Source: Saccharomycopsis fibuligera x Saccharomycopsis cf. fibuligera
Lineage: Eukaryota; Ascomycota; Saccharomycetes; Ascoideales; Saccharomycopsidaceae
Length of the DNA stretch: 64,000 bases
NCBI GenBank assembly: GCA_001936135.1
Contig: CP012819.1
Span: 62,001 to 126,000, forward strand
Reading direction: 5' to 3'
Below are positions 39,114 to 50,033 of this stretch, piece after piece (position 1 is the first letter of the stretch; the number at the start of each line of letters is the position of its first letter). Under the pieces are notes generated by a model, which made no database searches, was not told the DNA's origin, and worked only from the letters and a program-made list of their open reading frames with translations. The position numbers and the translations under genes were made by a program.

Positions 39114-41780
39114 ATGATTGATCCTGCTCTCAAACAAGCTCTCAAGCCGGTTCCTACGGTTTATCCTACTGAAGATGAATTTGCTGATCCAATCTTGTAC
39201 TTGTCTTCAGCCAAAATCCAGTTGCTTGGTGACAAGTATGGTATGATCAAAGTCAAGCCTCCTGCTTCTTGGAAACCGCCATTTTCAATTGATGAGTCCT
39301 CTTTCAAATTCAAACCCAGGGTACAAAAATTAAGCGAGCTCAGTCTTTTAAGCAGAATAAGAACAACATTCAAAGACGGTTTGGTCAATTTCATGAAAAT
39401 GAAAAAGAAAAAAATTCCAAAGACACTATATATTCTTCTTAGTAACAGGGAAAGAATGTACTATTATGACTTGTTCTTGAAACTAAACCATTACATTTCT
39501 GACAATTATGATAGTATAGAAAATGATAGAAAAAGAAATGACTCGAATGGCCGCAATACTGTTTACAACGAGATTCGAAACTATCCGCAAATATGGAAGG
39601 ATCTTAATAAATTTTACGAACTTCCTGCTTATTCTTCTGAAATTGCAGATTTCTACAATAACTACATGAAAGAATACTGCATCTTTTTAGCCAAAAAATA
39701 CAAAACTAAAATTGCTTCGTTTTCTGAAAGTGATTACCAATTTAATCACAATCCCTACAATGAGGACGAAGAGGACGCTGAAATTGATAGTACAACTAAC
39801 AACAGTAATAACGATGACAGTGACGAAGATGATACTGAATATTGGTGTCATATTTGTGGCGTTGATTCAGACGACGCTAATACTCTACTATGTGACGGCT
39901 GCAATAAAGGCTATCATACTTATTGTTTAACCCCGAGAATGAAAAAAGTGCCGTCAGGAAGCTGGTATTGTGATGAATGTTTAGTTGGCACTGGCGAGTA
40001 TGGGTTTGTCACCAGTGACACTGCTTACTCGCTTCAGGATTTTCAAATGCTCAACAACGACTTCAAGCAAAAATATTTCGAAAACATTCTTTCCAAAACT
40101 CAGCGAGACTATCTCTACCACTTGTCCAAAGATTACATGAATGATGAAACAAAAGAACAGCAGTACGTAGATTTTTTGGAAAATGAGTTTTGGGACAACT
40201 TGGTCAACAACGATCAATCCAATATTAAAGTGAACTACGGCGCAGATATCCATAATTTGAAGCCTGGCCAAATAAGTGGATTTCCGATGAATTATCCCTT
40301 TGACGAAAATCGTAAAAATGATTTTTATACCAATCATTCGTTCAATCTCACGAAATTACCATTTGCTAAAGGCTCGCTTCTAAACCACTTAAACGACAGA
40401 ATTAGCGGAATGACCATTCCTTGGCTTTACATTGGCTCCTTGTTCTCAACATTTTGTTGGCATTTGGAAGATCACTATATGCTTTCCGCCAACTATTGTC
40501 ATGCGGGTGATATTAAGAAATGGTACTGTATCCCTGAATCTGATTGTCACCAATTTGAAGTGTTGATGAAAAATTTGGCTCCCGATTTGTTTATTAGACA
40601 ACCTGATTTGCTTCATCAGTTGGTAACCTTGCTTTCTCCATTTGATATTCTAAAAAATAACATTAAATGTTATTATGCTAATCAGAAACCAGGGGAATTT
40701 ATTGTAACTTTTCCTAAATGTTATCATGCTGGTTTTAATTGTGGCTTCAACGTGAATGAAGCAGTAAATTTTACCAACAATGACTGGCTCAAATTTGGTA
40801 TTAATGCTCTTGATGATTACAAGCTTGTGAAAAAACCGCCAGTTTTCAGTCAGGCACAGTTGTGCTACAGTATATTGTACCATATGTTGAACGAATCCAA
40901 ACCTGACTTGAAAGACGTACAAATTCAAAGCTATAAGCTTATAACAACAAGTAATAACATATCTGAGAGCAACTACAACTTACTTATATTATGCATTGCT
41001 TACCTTGAGAAAATCCTGGCTGATTTTCGTCATGAGTTTTCCAAGTTCCAAGATTTGATTAGCAGAAAACATAGGCGGATGAGTATTGAATATTATGATG
41101 ATCTTCGAGTTGCTGAAAGCAGCTTTAACATAAACACAATGCAGAATTTGGACAAGTTTTATAACGATTCTGCTGATTATTTACATGGCAAATCCAATAA
41201 AGATAATGATGATAAACAAGCTCAAGAAATTGTTTGTTGTGAATGTAATGAAATTTGTTATTTGTCGTGGGTGGAAGTGTTTACAAAGAAGAAAATTGCA
41301 ATGAAAGAGGATGAAGTGAAGCCATTAAAAGAAGAATCTGGTACTAGGCTGGATCTTACTCCTAATAAAGATGAAAATTTACAGTCGGATCCTGCTGCTA
41401 GTCATGAAGATAGAAAAGAACAAATTAAGGTAGAAGAAGAAGATAAAGAAGCACATAATTATCTTCCAACCCCCGAACCATCTCCTGAAGGTAAAAGACG
41501 TCATTCTACAAGATTGGCAAAATCCGTGAACAAAAGAGTAAAAACGAATAGCAATAATTGCAATAATAGCCCCACAAGTACAAATTCAAAAGCTGATAAT
41601 ATGATTACAGTGAAAGAAAATGTGGTTCATTACTGTATTGAAGATTTTAACAAGACCTTTTCAGAAACCAATTTGAAAAGGAGTCAGGATTTCAAAGTTG
41701 GAGTGAAGTTGAGTGATGATAAATTAAAGCAAATAATTCAAGAGTCAAAACAAAAATTAAGTACCTTGTCCATTTTATAA
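39114..41780 (+). CDS. JHD2: JARID1-type histone H3K4 demethylase
   Basis: An 888-aa nuclear protein that removes tri- and dimethyl marks from H3K4. Domains in order: JmjN at ~15-60 (VPTVYPTEDEFADPILYL); an acidic linker; a PHD finger at ~243-291 (WCHICG, LLCDGC, YHTYC, WYCDEC); and a JmjC domain at ~415-590. The Fe(II) triad is visible as H450 and E452 in CWHLEDHY and H538 in KCYHAGF. A Cys-rich segment (CCECNEICYLSW, ~705) stands where the C5HC2 zinc finger lies in the family. ARID is absent, as in S. cerevisiae Jhd2 (728 aa). The C-terminal ~150 residues include a Lys/Glu/Asn-rich insert. Confidence 0.94.
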   Translation: MIDPALKQALKPVPTVYPTEDEFADPILYLSSAKIQLLGDKYGMIKVKPPASWKPPFSIDESSFKFKPRVQKLSELSLLSRIRTTFKDGLVNFMKMKKKKIPKTLYILLSNRERMYYYDLFLKLNHYISDNYDSIENDRKRNDSNGRNTVYNEIRNYPQIWKDLNKFYELPAYSSEIADFYNNYMKEYCIFLAKKYKTKIASFSESDYQFNHNPYNEDEEDAEIDSTTNNSNNDDSDEDDTEYWCHICGVDSDDANTLLCDGCNKGYHTYCLTPRMKKVPSGSWYCDECLVGTGEYGFVTSDTAYSLQDFQMLNNDFKQKYFENILSKTQRDYLYHLSKDYMNDETKEQQYVDFLENEFWDNLVNNDQSNIKVNYGADIHNLKPGQISGFPMNYPFDENRKNDFYTNHSFNLTKLPFAKGSLLNHLNDRISGMTIPWLYIGSLFSTFCWHLEDHYMLSANYCHAGDIKKWYCIPESDCHQFEVLMKNLAPDLFIRQPDLLHQLVTLLSPFDILKNNIKCYYANQKPGEFIVTFPKCYHAGFNCGFNVNEAVNFTNNDWLKFGINALDDYKLVKKPPVFSQAQLCYSILYHMLNESKPDLKDVQIQSYKLITTSNNISESNYNLLILCIAYLEKILADFRHEFSKFQDLISRKHRRMSIEYYDDLRVAESSFNINTMQNLDKFYNDSADYLHGKSNKDNDDKQAQEIVCCECNEICYLSWVEVFTKKKIAMKEDEVKPLKEESGTRLDLTPNKDENLQSDPAASHEDRKEQIKVEEEDKEAHNYLPTPEPSPEGKRRHSTRLAKSVNKRVKTNSNNCNNSPTSTNSKADNMITVKENVVHYCIEDFNKTFSETNLKRSQDFKVGVKLSDDKLKQIIQESKQKLSTLSIL

Positions 41781-42385
41781 AATTTTTTCTCATTTTTTTT
41801 TTTATCGTTACTTTTCTTGCAAATTTTTTTTTTTTTTTTTTCAGTTCTTTATATTTTATATCCTTTATTACGTTTTATTTTAAATAGCGTATAATATGCT
41901 TGATGTACCATAATACCCATTCTGCCCTTGCTCCTGTTTTTGCATAGTGCAATTAATTAATGATAATATATATATATGTATTATGCTTTTCTCATTTTTA
42001 CTTGTCTATCTTAATCGACTTCCGTCTCCAATAGAACTGCAACATGTTAAACTTCTTTTTTATAAAAACGTTTTAGAAACTAGCCATAACATTTGATTAG
42101 ATGAAGGCATGCATGCTGAAAAATAAAAAAAAAAAAAAAAAAAAAACCTCAATCGGCGCGGAGATCTGAACTCCCGAAAAAAATGACACCATATTATTTG
42201 ACATTCTATTGCTTTAAAAAAGGATGAAAAGATGTTCGTTGTTTTTTATCATTACTATCACCACCGTCATCGTTACCATTCAAAATCACCACAATAGATC
42301 AAATAAATTTGTAACATCTGAAATTTGAATACACAATATTTTAACTTCAATCTTCTGAAAAAGCATTTCCAGCACCACCCAACCA
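41781..42385. other. Intergenic region upstream of the glutaredoxin-like gene
   Basis: 605 bp. T-rich right after the JHD2 stop (T runs at 41797-41804 and 41827-41842), fitting a yeast 3' end region. A 22-nt A run lies at 42125-42146. No gene seen. Confidence 0.6.
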
Positions 42386-42751
42386 ATGTTAGCCAAAAGA
42401 ATTTTATCCAATCGTGAGCTCCAAGCGTCATCACTACCTCTACTACGCCAGTCTCACTCTCGGACCATTTTCAACTCTCACTTTTGGCTGCAAAGCCTCT
42501 TGCAGCAGCAGCAGCAACAACAACAGCAACAACAAACATATGGGCAGCAGCGTTTCTTCAGCACCACCATAATGCGGTGCCAATTAGTTCAGCTAGAATT
42601 GTTCACCAAGGAAAATTGTGGGCTTTGTGATAATGCCAAATTGGTGTTAGAAAAAGTTTTTGCCAAGGAACATAGTAATGAGGTACAGTTGAAGTATACT
42701 GATATCATGTTGCCGGAAAACAAACAATGGTGGGACTCATACGTATGTTTT

Positions 42752-42794
<43 letters not shown>

Positions 42795-43007
42795 GTTTAT
42801 TTAATTTGTTTTGCTTTGTGTCAAAATGGCAAATATGCAGATAAAAAAATTCGCAATATCATGATTTTAAGATTTTTTCTACTAACAAACGTTAAGTGCT
42901 TTGATGTTCCAGTGCTACATATTACCCAAGAGGGGCAAAGAAAGCCAATTAAGTTTATGCATAGATTGGATGAAAAGAAAGTTATTGAAGCTATTAACAA
43001 AAAATAA
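42386..43007 (+). CDS. Glutaredoxin-like protein (YDR286C family), two exons
   Basis: Exons 42386-42742 (119 codons) and 42897-43007, joined in phase 0 to give 155 aa. The join is supported by the protein: WWDSY plus CFDVPVLHI recreates the conserved YCFDVPVLH strand of this DUF836 family. Thioredoxin-fold start LVQLELFTKENCGLC has C78-G-L-C81, a possible redox pair. Residues 1-62 form an extension with a run of about eleven Gln and basic residues but no acidic ones except E11, fitting a mitochondrial presequence; translation could also begin at M63. Family members are uncharacterised glutaredoxin-like proteins. It is convergent with the Zip1-like gene, with 61 bp between stops. Confidence 0.82.
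42743..42896 (+). other. Intron of the glutaredoxin-like gene with a 38-nt T run
   Basis: 154 bp; donor GTATGT, then T38 at 42756-42793, TACTAAC branch at 42880-42886 and acceptor TTAAG at 42896. Only this acceptor keeps the conserved reading; the next AG (TTCCAG) gives a different frame. Confidence 0.88.
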
Positions 43008-43068
43008 TAACAAGTACCCGTTCAAAGGTACTTCATCAAAGAAACATTGGATTGTATTTATTAGCAAA

Positions 43069-46000
43069 TCAGTTCTTCTTTCTTTTACGATATCTTCTGG
43101 GTGTGATTGGCCTTGGTTCTTTTGAAGCAGTGTCTGCCTCTTCAGCCAACTCATTTCCATCAATCATATTAAACTTTGAGAAGCTTCGTTTCTTCGTAAC
43201 ATCTCTTTTTTTTGGAGATTCTTTTACATTGTCCGCTTTAATTCTTTTTGCGTCAATTGCCCCTACAATGCTTCTATATATTTTTGTTGGCCTGTGCAAA
43301 GGCTTAGCTATTTGGTTCAAAGAGTCATCTGCGGAATTGAAAGCGCATTGATTCGGAAATTCTTCTTCTCTGTTGTCAGCTAAGAAAAATTTTTTTGATA
43401 ATTGCTGCGGCGAATCTGGCGTTGGCGTAGTTTTTTCCTCATTCGTGTTACCTTCAGAGCTTGCTTCGATTTGTAGCATTTTCTAGAGACGTTAGTATTT
43501 TTGCTTAGACGTATGGACAGAATCAACAAAGGTTGAAAGAAAACAAACCTCATAGTGAAGCTCTGTAAGCTTTTTTTCGAGAGCACCTATTTGTGTGTGT
43601 AGTTTGTTGTTATTATCATTAATGAATTCTATACCTTTTAAATAAACGTCGTTGAACTTATCTTTGCCATTTTTATCATTTTGTTGCTTAAATTTATCAG
43701 TATAAGTTTATTTTGACTTGTATCAATAATAATTAATGCAACTTACCATAGTTTTGATCTCATTAGCTTGCTTTGCAATTTGATCAAGTATTTTTATGTT
43801 AAGTTCTTCCTGTGTTTTTTTAATTATCTGTAATTCCGAAGTAATGACATTAATATGATGGTGATTGTGATCTTTTATATTAGTCAATTCTAAATTTGAA
43901 AGTTTGTCATTCATTTCAAATTTTTTTTCAATGCTCGAAATTTCTGATGTGTTTTCCCTGATTTTCAATAATTCTTGGTTCAAGAATTCAAATACGACTT
44001 TTGACTCTTTCGTATAACTTTGAAATGCGGCCTCGTTCTGTTTTTTTTCTTTTAAAATATTTCTCAACCTTGCTTCAAGCTCTTCGTTTCGAGCGATAAC
44101 CTAATATGATCTGTTAATAAAATGTACTATAAATACTTTTAGAAACAAAACATGTGACATACCAAAGCGTGTTGCTTTTCTTTAGGTGCAATTTTTTTGC
44201 TTATCTCATTTCTATTTGTATTATGTTCAGGTTCTTTCTCATTTATCTTAAGTTGAAGATTCTCTATTTTTTCCCAGTGTCCAGTTTTTTGAAGCTCAAT
44301 GCCTGCGTTACGGGAAATGAGCTCTTCAATTTGTAATTCTAAACTTGTTTTCTTTGTATGGTAGTCTTTCAACAAACAATTTGTAGACTCGATTTTCTCT
44401 AAAACAATGTCTTGAGAGAATCTACTAACCAGCTTTTTAATTTTGTCTGAGATACCTGTAATGTGCTTTTCAATATTGTCACCAAGATTGACAAGCTCTC
44501 TCGATTGAAGTTGCCTGTTCTCTTTTACCAGTTGTTGAACTTTTTCTTCTATTGAAAAAATCTTGTCGAAAATGACTTTCACCATTTCTTCTGAATGTTT
44601 TGAAATAAGAGAACTTTGTTTATCAATGACTGTTTCAACTCTTTGAGGTTTCATTAGGTTATTGTTTCTTTTTTTTTTTTCATCAACAATTCACAAAAGA
44701 TGATACTCACAATTTTTCAAAAAAGGTATTTTGGGCAGCTAATATAGCCTTCAAATCCTTTGTAACATCAGCGGCAAGATGTGTTCTGTATATTAACGTT
44801 AGTATAATAATAGATTATAAATTTGAATTATATCTGACATACTTCAAATCCTGTGTTATCAACTGCTGTTCGCCTTTGAATATCTCAGGTAAATTTTGTA
44901 ATAAAATTTTGGATTCTAGAATATCTTTTTTGACAGCAGCTTCGTACTTTGATCTAAACATTTCAAAATTCTGTTCGGTTAAGCATGTTTTCAATTTTTC
45001 TTCCGAAAGTTGACCTGATAATCTGTTAACCTGCTCTGTTAAACTTTTGACCTCTATAGATCCTAATATTTGTCAGTTTATTACTGATGCTTTCACGGAC
45101 CGTTTACAAAAAAAAATTATACTCACTCTTTTCATACTCATTTTTGGTTTCATAAATCTGCCTTTGGGATTCGTTCAGTTTTTCATTTATAGTTAAAATT
45201 TGGGTTTTAGCATCTTTCAAAACAAAATTCAAATCACACATGCCATTCTTACATACTTCTACCTTTTTAACAAGGGTTCTCTTTTCTTCTTTTAGATTCT
45301 CAAGTGATTCTTTGAACGTGCGAATTGCTGCCTGTGCTTTTTGAAAACCATCACTCAGAACACTATTTTTTCTCACAGTTATCTCAAGCTGGCCCGTTAT
45401 TCTTTTTAATTCAATATTCAAATTATCAATCTGTTTTTCTTGAGCATTGATCTTCTTTTTAAAATTCTTTATGGTTAAGACCAGTGACTCATTTCCTAGA
45501 AGTTCATCAATAGCTGGATTCAGATGGTTCACACCTAATAGTTCTGCATTTTGTTCACCGTCATCATCATGCATGTCATTAATCCTGCATTCTTCTTCTC
45601 CCGCATTACTTGAATAATAGCTGAGTGCCTTACTGCCTCTGAATATGCCAGCGCTAAAGGCCACAGGATTCGGTTGAGTCGGAGTTGATGTTCTAGAAAA
45701 TACGACATTGCCATGTTCACTACCATTTGTATTATCTTTGAAACTGGCTTGATAACTGCCTTCGTTTGTATCCCCCTCAGTTTTGTTTAGTTCCTCAGTA
45801 CCATGATCCACACCTTCTTCCTTAGTTGAACAGTTTGGAAGTGAAGTATTTGTATTATCCACGTTTGTTTTAGAAGATCCTAAATGTTTAGTGAACACAG
45901 ACAGTTTGGAACTGACGCTATCAGTACTGGCCTTGGATGAATTTTTCGTTATGTTGTCGGCGCTTAGGTTATCAAGCATAACATTATCATAATCTAGCTC

Positions 46001-46234
46001 CTCAGACTTTACCGTGCCAAGTTTAGCCAAGTTGTTAGTATATTTTTCTGTTGGTTTCTGGCTAATTGACTTTCTAAACAGGAGAAGGGCTGTACCGTGG
46101 TCACCTTTGTGTTCATTGTCTATGGCATTCTTGACAAGTGCGTTGCTGGAAGTATTGGAAATCAAGGGTTTCCGGTTGAAGAAATCTGTCTTCGGTTTGA
46201 CGTTCTTTGCATTCCTGTCCCTGAAAAAAGACAT
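43069..46234 (-). CDS. ZIP1: Seven-exon coiled-coil protein, probable synaptonemal complex protein Zip1
   Basis: Exons, in coding order: 45127-46234, 44843-45062, 44711-44785, 44163-44640, 43747-44100, 43549-43686, 43069-43482. Phases agree at all six joins, giving 928 aa. Introns are 57-70 bp, with GT donors (GTGAGT, GTATGT, GTAAGT, GTTTGT) and TACTAAC branches visible in introns 2 and 6. The protein has a Ser/Asn-rich N-terminus (~1-250), a long coiled coil (~250-790) and a basic, Pro-containing tail ending RPITPRRYRKRKKN. The start MSFFRDRNAKNVKPKTDFF resembles the MSNFFRD...KP start of S. cerevisiae Zip1 (875 aa), the transverse filament of the synaptonemal complex. Identity rests on that start, the architecture and length; other coiled-coil proteins are possible. 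Confidence 0.6.
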
Positions 46235-46893
46235 TATCTCAATCTACTATGTGCTACCAAAGGTCAATGTTTATTCATTTTTAGTCAGAAATAATGGCAA
46301 TAATGAGGACGGCATAGATCAAAACCTACGTATAAACTACGAGTCACTTTTCAATACTGCGATTTGTGTTCTTATGACTCGCAGAATAGTGCATGTACGA
46401 AATTTCTACATTGAGAAAGGCCGCTGGGCGCTTAATCTAACAATAATATAGCGCTACTAAATATATATATATATATATATATATCCGGTATTTTCTAATT
46501 GTAAAAAAAACTCTAGCAAATTTTCCCTCCAGAAAGTAGAACTTGATGAGGCGCGCTTTGGCAGCAAAACTTACAGTTATAAAACAAACTTACTGTACCA
46601 ATTCATAATAAAAAATGCGAGGTAAATTTTTATAAATGAAATATATGTGTTGCGGTAAAGAAAAAACAATAAGAAACAAATAAAAAAATTGAGAAGTAAC
46701 AATTAAAGAATGTACGAATACAGTATAAATTCACACATTTTAATAATTTAACAACCAGTAATCAGGAATAAGACACAATAAGCAGACGTAATACAACATA
46801 AGTTAATGCAAAAGGGTAGAAGGTTTGAAATGCAAATTATTACACTTTTAAACTGGGCAGGAAGGATTAAGACGAACATTAATATTATACTTT
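46235..46893. other. Upstream region of the Zip1-like gene and 3' flank of PCF11
   Basis: 659 bp. A (TA)n tract at 46460-46484 lies about 225 bp upstream of the Zip1-like ATG. No gene seen; AT-rich throughout. I did not find a clear URS1 (TAGCCGCCGA-type) meiotic site; GGCCGCTGGGCGC at ~46421 is only loosely similar. Confidence 0.5.
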
Positions 46894-49020
46894 TCAATTT
46901 TTGATGTTGCTACCAGGCACGTTCACCAAATTTAAACTTTTTAAAATATCAAGATTCAAATTCAAGCCGTTTAAATTAGGCTTTTTATTCACATTATCAT
47001 TCTCACCATCTTCAAGTTTTCGTTTAACTGAAGTATCACTATCCTTAGAAGAATTCTTTTGAGTTTCATTATAACAAGAATGGTGGTAAATTTTGTTGTT
47101 TACCTGTACAGCGTTATTCCAAATCCATTCACCTAGTTCATCATTCCATACACCTTTCAAAGTATCTTTACAAATGTTACAAGTCGTTGACATATCGATA
47201 CAATCATTGGGAATCACAATAAATGGTACTTTTGAAGAACCTGGATCGTTAGACTTTGAGCCTGATTGTAGCGTACCAGCAGTATTAGTATTGTTACTAG
47301 CAACACTTTTACTATCTGAAGTCTTGCTACCTCCATCATTACCAAGAATTTCGCTTTCTTTAAAATGAACAAAGCCTTCAAAGCTTAAATAATAGCTCCT
47401 GGTATTTATACTAGAAGAATCCTTGAGTCTTTTATTTATTCTAAAATGCCAGTCCAAATGTTTTTGAGATTCTTCTTTATTGTTGAACCTCTTACCACAA
47501 TTATTACATTTAATTGGTTTAGTATCATAAAGCAATTTCTGAAACTTTCCAATATCATTAGATTTGGCAGATATGCTTGAATTTGTTAGTTGAAAGTCAG
47601 AGATATCCAGCGTATTGGTCAGGGTATCTCCCGATACAGAGTTTGAGGAAGTATTGCCTTGGGCACCAGGGACCTTTTTGGTTTTAAATAAGATATTTTG
47701 AAGAATTGAAGTTGAAGGTAAGTTTATAAGAGGTTTCTGAAGAGGTTTGTTGGTATTGCTACTGATAGGTGGTGGTGTGACCTTTGCTGGAGCTGGCTGT
47801 GGGGCTGATAAAGCGCCATTTTGACCTGGTCTTAGAAGTCCCGAAGATTGTAATGTTTTTACCAAAGTATTCAAATCAATTGGGTTGTTTTGCAGTTGTG
47901 GTTGAGATCCGTTGATACTGGTATTGTTTTGTTTAGTTCGCTGATTGTTTTTGTTGGCAATGAGATTTAAATTATTAAGAATGGCCAAAGGATTGCTATT
48001 TACGATACTATTATTAGTAGGGTTAAAAGTGTTATTATTACTATTTACGATACCATTAACATTACCTGTGTTATAATGTGAATAATTTTGCAGAGGTGGT
48101 GCTGGCTGGTTGAGTTGTTGGTATAGAGATACTGGATTTTGGCTTTGGATTGGTGTATTCGTGGGTTGTTGCCGAGCACCATTGAGAATACTTTGTAAAA
48201 CATTTGCTGGATTATTATTGTTGAAGTTAGGTTGAACTGCTGCGGGTGGTGGAGTTGGTGTTGACCCGGCTGTCTTTTGAGAAGACTGCTTTTCAGTATT
48301 TGTTATGCCTTGCAATTGGTTTTGAATGGAGGCTAACTCGGCAGGGTTAAGCTGCTGTGTAGATAAAATCATCTTCAACTGATTCAATATAGCCAATTTT
48401 TGAACTGAGTTTTGGTCACCAGGTGAACCGGCTATCCTTCTATTGATAATTGCTTGCAAGTTCTCTATGTCATTTATCAATTGTGAGCTTAAAGGCTGAT
48501 GTCTAGATGGTGGGGGCTGCAGGAAGCTTGGTTTATGTTGTGGAGGATGGTGAAACACGTTAGAAGCTTGAGATGATGATAATGATGATGATTTGGTAAC
48601 CTTGGTCAAAAATTTCTCGATCATTTGAAGTGGCTCAGCTGGAAACAAAGGAAGCCCAGTAGCTGATTTAGCATTCTTCCAGGTTTTGAATAAATCTATC
48701 ATTTTCTTTCGCTGAGCATCATCGACCAATGTATAGGTGTCAATAAACAACTTCGATAAGTTTTGCGAGAACAATAGAGTGTAAGGATGACCAATGTTTT
48801 TACATATGGAATCTAGCAAATACAAGACAAACAACTTTTGTGCCGGAACACATTTGTTAATTCTTTTAACAACGGCATTAGTTATGTATTTAGCAGCGGG
48901 AATATTTTCCTGGGCAAGAATGGTTAGAGTAGTTATAATGGGGCGAGAGTTGAAGGTCAACTCAAGCAACGAATTATAATAGTCATCTCCAAGCTGTTCT
49001 AGGTCCTTTTCAGACGACAT
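46894..49020 (-). CDS. PCF11: Pre-mRNA cleavage factor IA subunit Pcf11
   Basis: A 708-aa nuclear protein that couples 3'-end cleavage/polyadenylation and transcription termination to RNA polymerase II. The N-terminal CTD-interacting domain is seen at ~8-140: YYNSLLELTFNSRPIITTLT, then FVLYLLDSICKNIGHPYTLL, the most conserved CID helices. The middle is Gln/Asn/Pro-rich with a run of Rna14/Clp1-binding-type linker sequence. Two zinc motifs flank the C-terminal region: CNNCGKRFNNKEESQKHLDW plus H, and CNICKDTLKGVWNDELGEW with a later HHSC. Length compares with 626 aa in S. cerevisiae. Confidence 0.94.
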   Translation of the reverse strand: MSSEKDLEQLGDDYYNSLLELTFNSRPIITTLTILAQENIPAAKYITNAVVKRINKCVPAQKLFVLYLLDSICKNIGHPYTLLFSQNLSKLFIDTYTLVDDAQRKKMIDLFKTWKNAKSATGLPLFPAEPLQMIEKFLTKVTKSSSLSSSQASNVFHHPPQHKPSFLQPPPSRHQPLSSQLINDIENLQAIINRRIAGSPGDQNSVQKLAILNQLKMILSTQQLNPAELASIQNQLQGITNTEKQSSQKTAGSTPTPPPAAVQPNFNNNNPANVLQSILNGARQQPTNTPIQSQNPVSLYQQLNQPAPPLQNYSHYNTGNVNGIVNSNNNTFNPTNNSIVNSNPLAILNNLNLIANKNNQRTKQNNTSINGSQPQLQNNPIDLNTLVKTLQSSGLLRPGQNGALSAPQPAPAKVTPPPISSNTNKPLQKPLINLPSTSILQNILFKTKKVPGAQGNTSSNSVSGDTLTNTLDISDFQLTNSSISAKSNDIGKFQKLLYDTKPIKCNNCGKRFNNKEESQKHLDWHFRINKRLKDSSSINTRSYYLSFEGFVHFKESEILGNDGGSKTSDSKSVASNNTNTAGTLQSGSKSNDPGSSKVPFIVIPNDCIDMSTTCNICKDTLKGVWNDELGEWIWNNAVQVNNKIYHHSCYNETQKNSSKDSDTSVKRKLEDGENDNVNKKPNLNGLNLNLDILKSLNLVNVPGSNIKN

Positions 49021-49866
49021 GGCAAGCCGTGTGCAATGCTATGAAAAAGAATCGGGATATAAAGAAAACAGAAGAAAGAGAAAACAAGTAAAAAGAAATA
49101 ACAGAAATGGCCAGAGAAAAGTATAGAGAAAGACAGAATAGTATATGAATTGACGTTAGTGAAACACTACAACAGGACCACGGCGGTAAACGGTATCAAA
49201 ACAAATGTGTAACGCCTCTTTTAATTTTTTTCCTCTGGTGTTTGGAGATGAGACGAGGCGAGCAGAACATTTGTAGTGTTACCCGAACTTGTTTGCTTAA
49301 TAATATAAACGTAATCAAAAGGATTTGAGGAAACCCCAAATATACTAAGAGCACTTTAGGGAGAGCTACCGACAACAGTTGGCCGACAATCTTGCAGAGC
49401 TCACATCCTTGCAGAGCTCGTAACCACAGAGGTTACGGAAAGCTGAGACGACGGACAATAACACAACACAGTTTTCCTTCACAGAAGCTTCGATGGGGTT
49501 CCATGATTATACGAGATTGTGTATCGAGGAGTGACAAAACCACTGCCGATACCACAATAACTATCAGTAGCCACGTACACATCCGCATGCTTACACTGGG
49601 ATGCGCTGACTCCAACAGCCCCAGACTGACAGAATTACAAATACTTGTCATTATTAATAAGTATAATCAATAGCAGCCAAGACTCAATGGCATAGAGGTA
49701 CAGTACAACAGTGACAGTTGTAGTATTAATAGTAATAGTAGCAGTAGCAGCAGTAGGAGTAGCAGCAGTCGTAATTATTAATGGGGCCAAACCCAGCCAG
49801 AGCCTATGGGCAGATGTGGCGATAGTGCAAAATAAGGCAGAATACATGGTTGCCCGGCTCAGTAAT

Positions 49867-49873
49867 TTACTAA
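49867..49873 (+). promoter_or_regulatory. Yap1/Cap1-type response element TTACTAA upstream of TSA1
   Basis: TTACTAA is the optimal AP-1 (Yap1/Cap1) site of yeasts. It lies 160 bp upstream of the TSA1 ATG and 34 bp upstream of a TATAAA. Peroxiredoxin genes are known targets of Yap1-type factors under peroxide stress; binding here is inferred from the match. Confidence 0.6.
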
Positions 49874-49906
49874 GCATCGGGTTCCAGACAAAGTCTGTCG
49901 GCTTGG

Positions 49907-49912
49907 TATAAA
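49907..49912 (+). promoter_or_regulatory. TATAAA box of TSA1
   Basis: TATAAA 122-127 bp upstream of the TSA1 ATG, at a usual distance for a highly expressed, stress-responsive yeast promoter. Confidence 0.6.
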
Positions 49913-50033
49913 GCAGAAGCAATTCCTCCCTTTTCAGTTCCCAGTGGCACTAATCTATTATTCTTGTTGTTTTCTAAAGATATCAATCTTCATTAAACTA
50001 TCAAACATAATCAACTACTAAACACAATTTACA

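Larger units (their letters stand above)
49021..50033. other. 1.0-kb divergent region between PCF11 and TSA1
   Basis: Upstream of both genes. The TSA1-proximal half holds a degenerate AGTAGCAG-type triplet tract (49719-49770), a TTACTAA site and a TATAAA, listed separately. No gene seen; short frames on both strands at 49392-49922 reflect the triplet tract. Confidence 0.55.
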
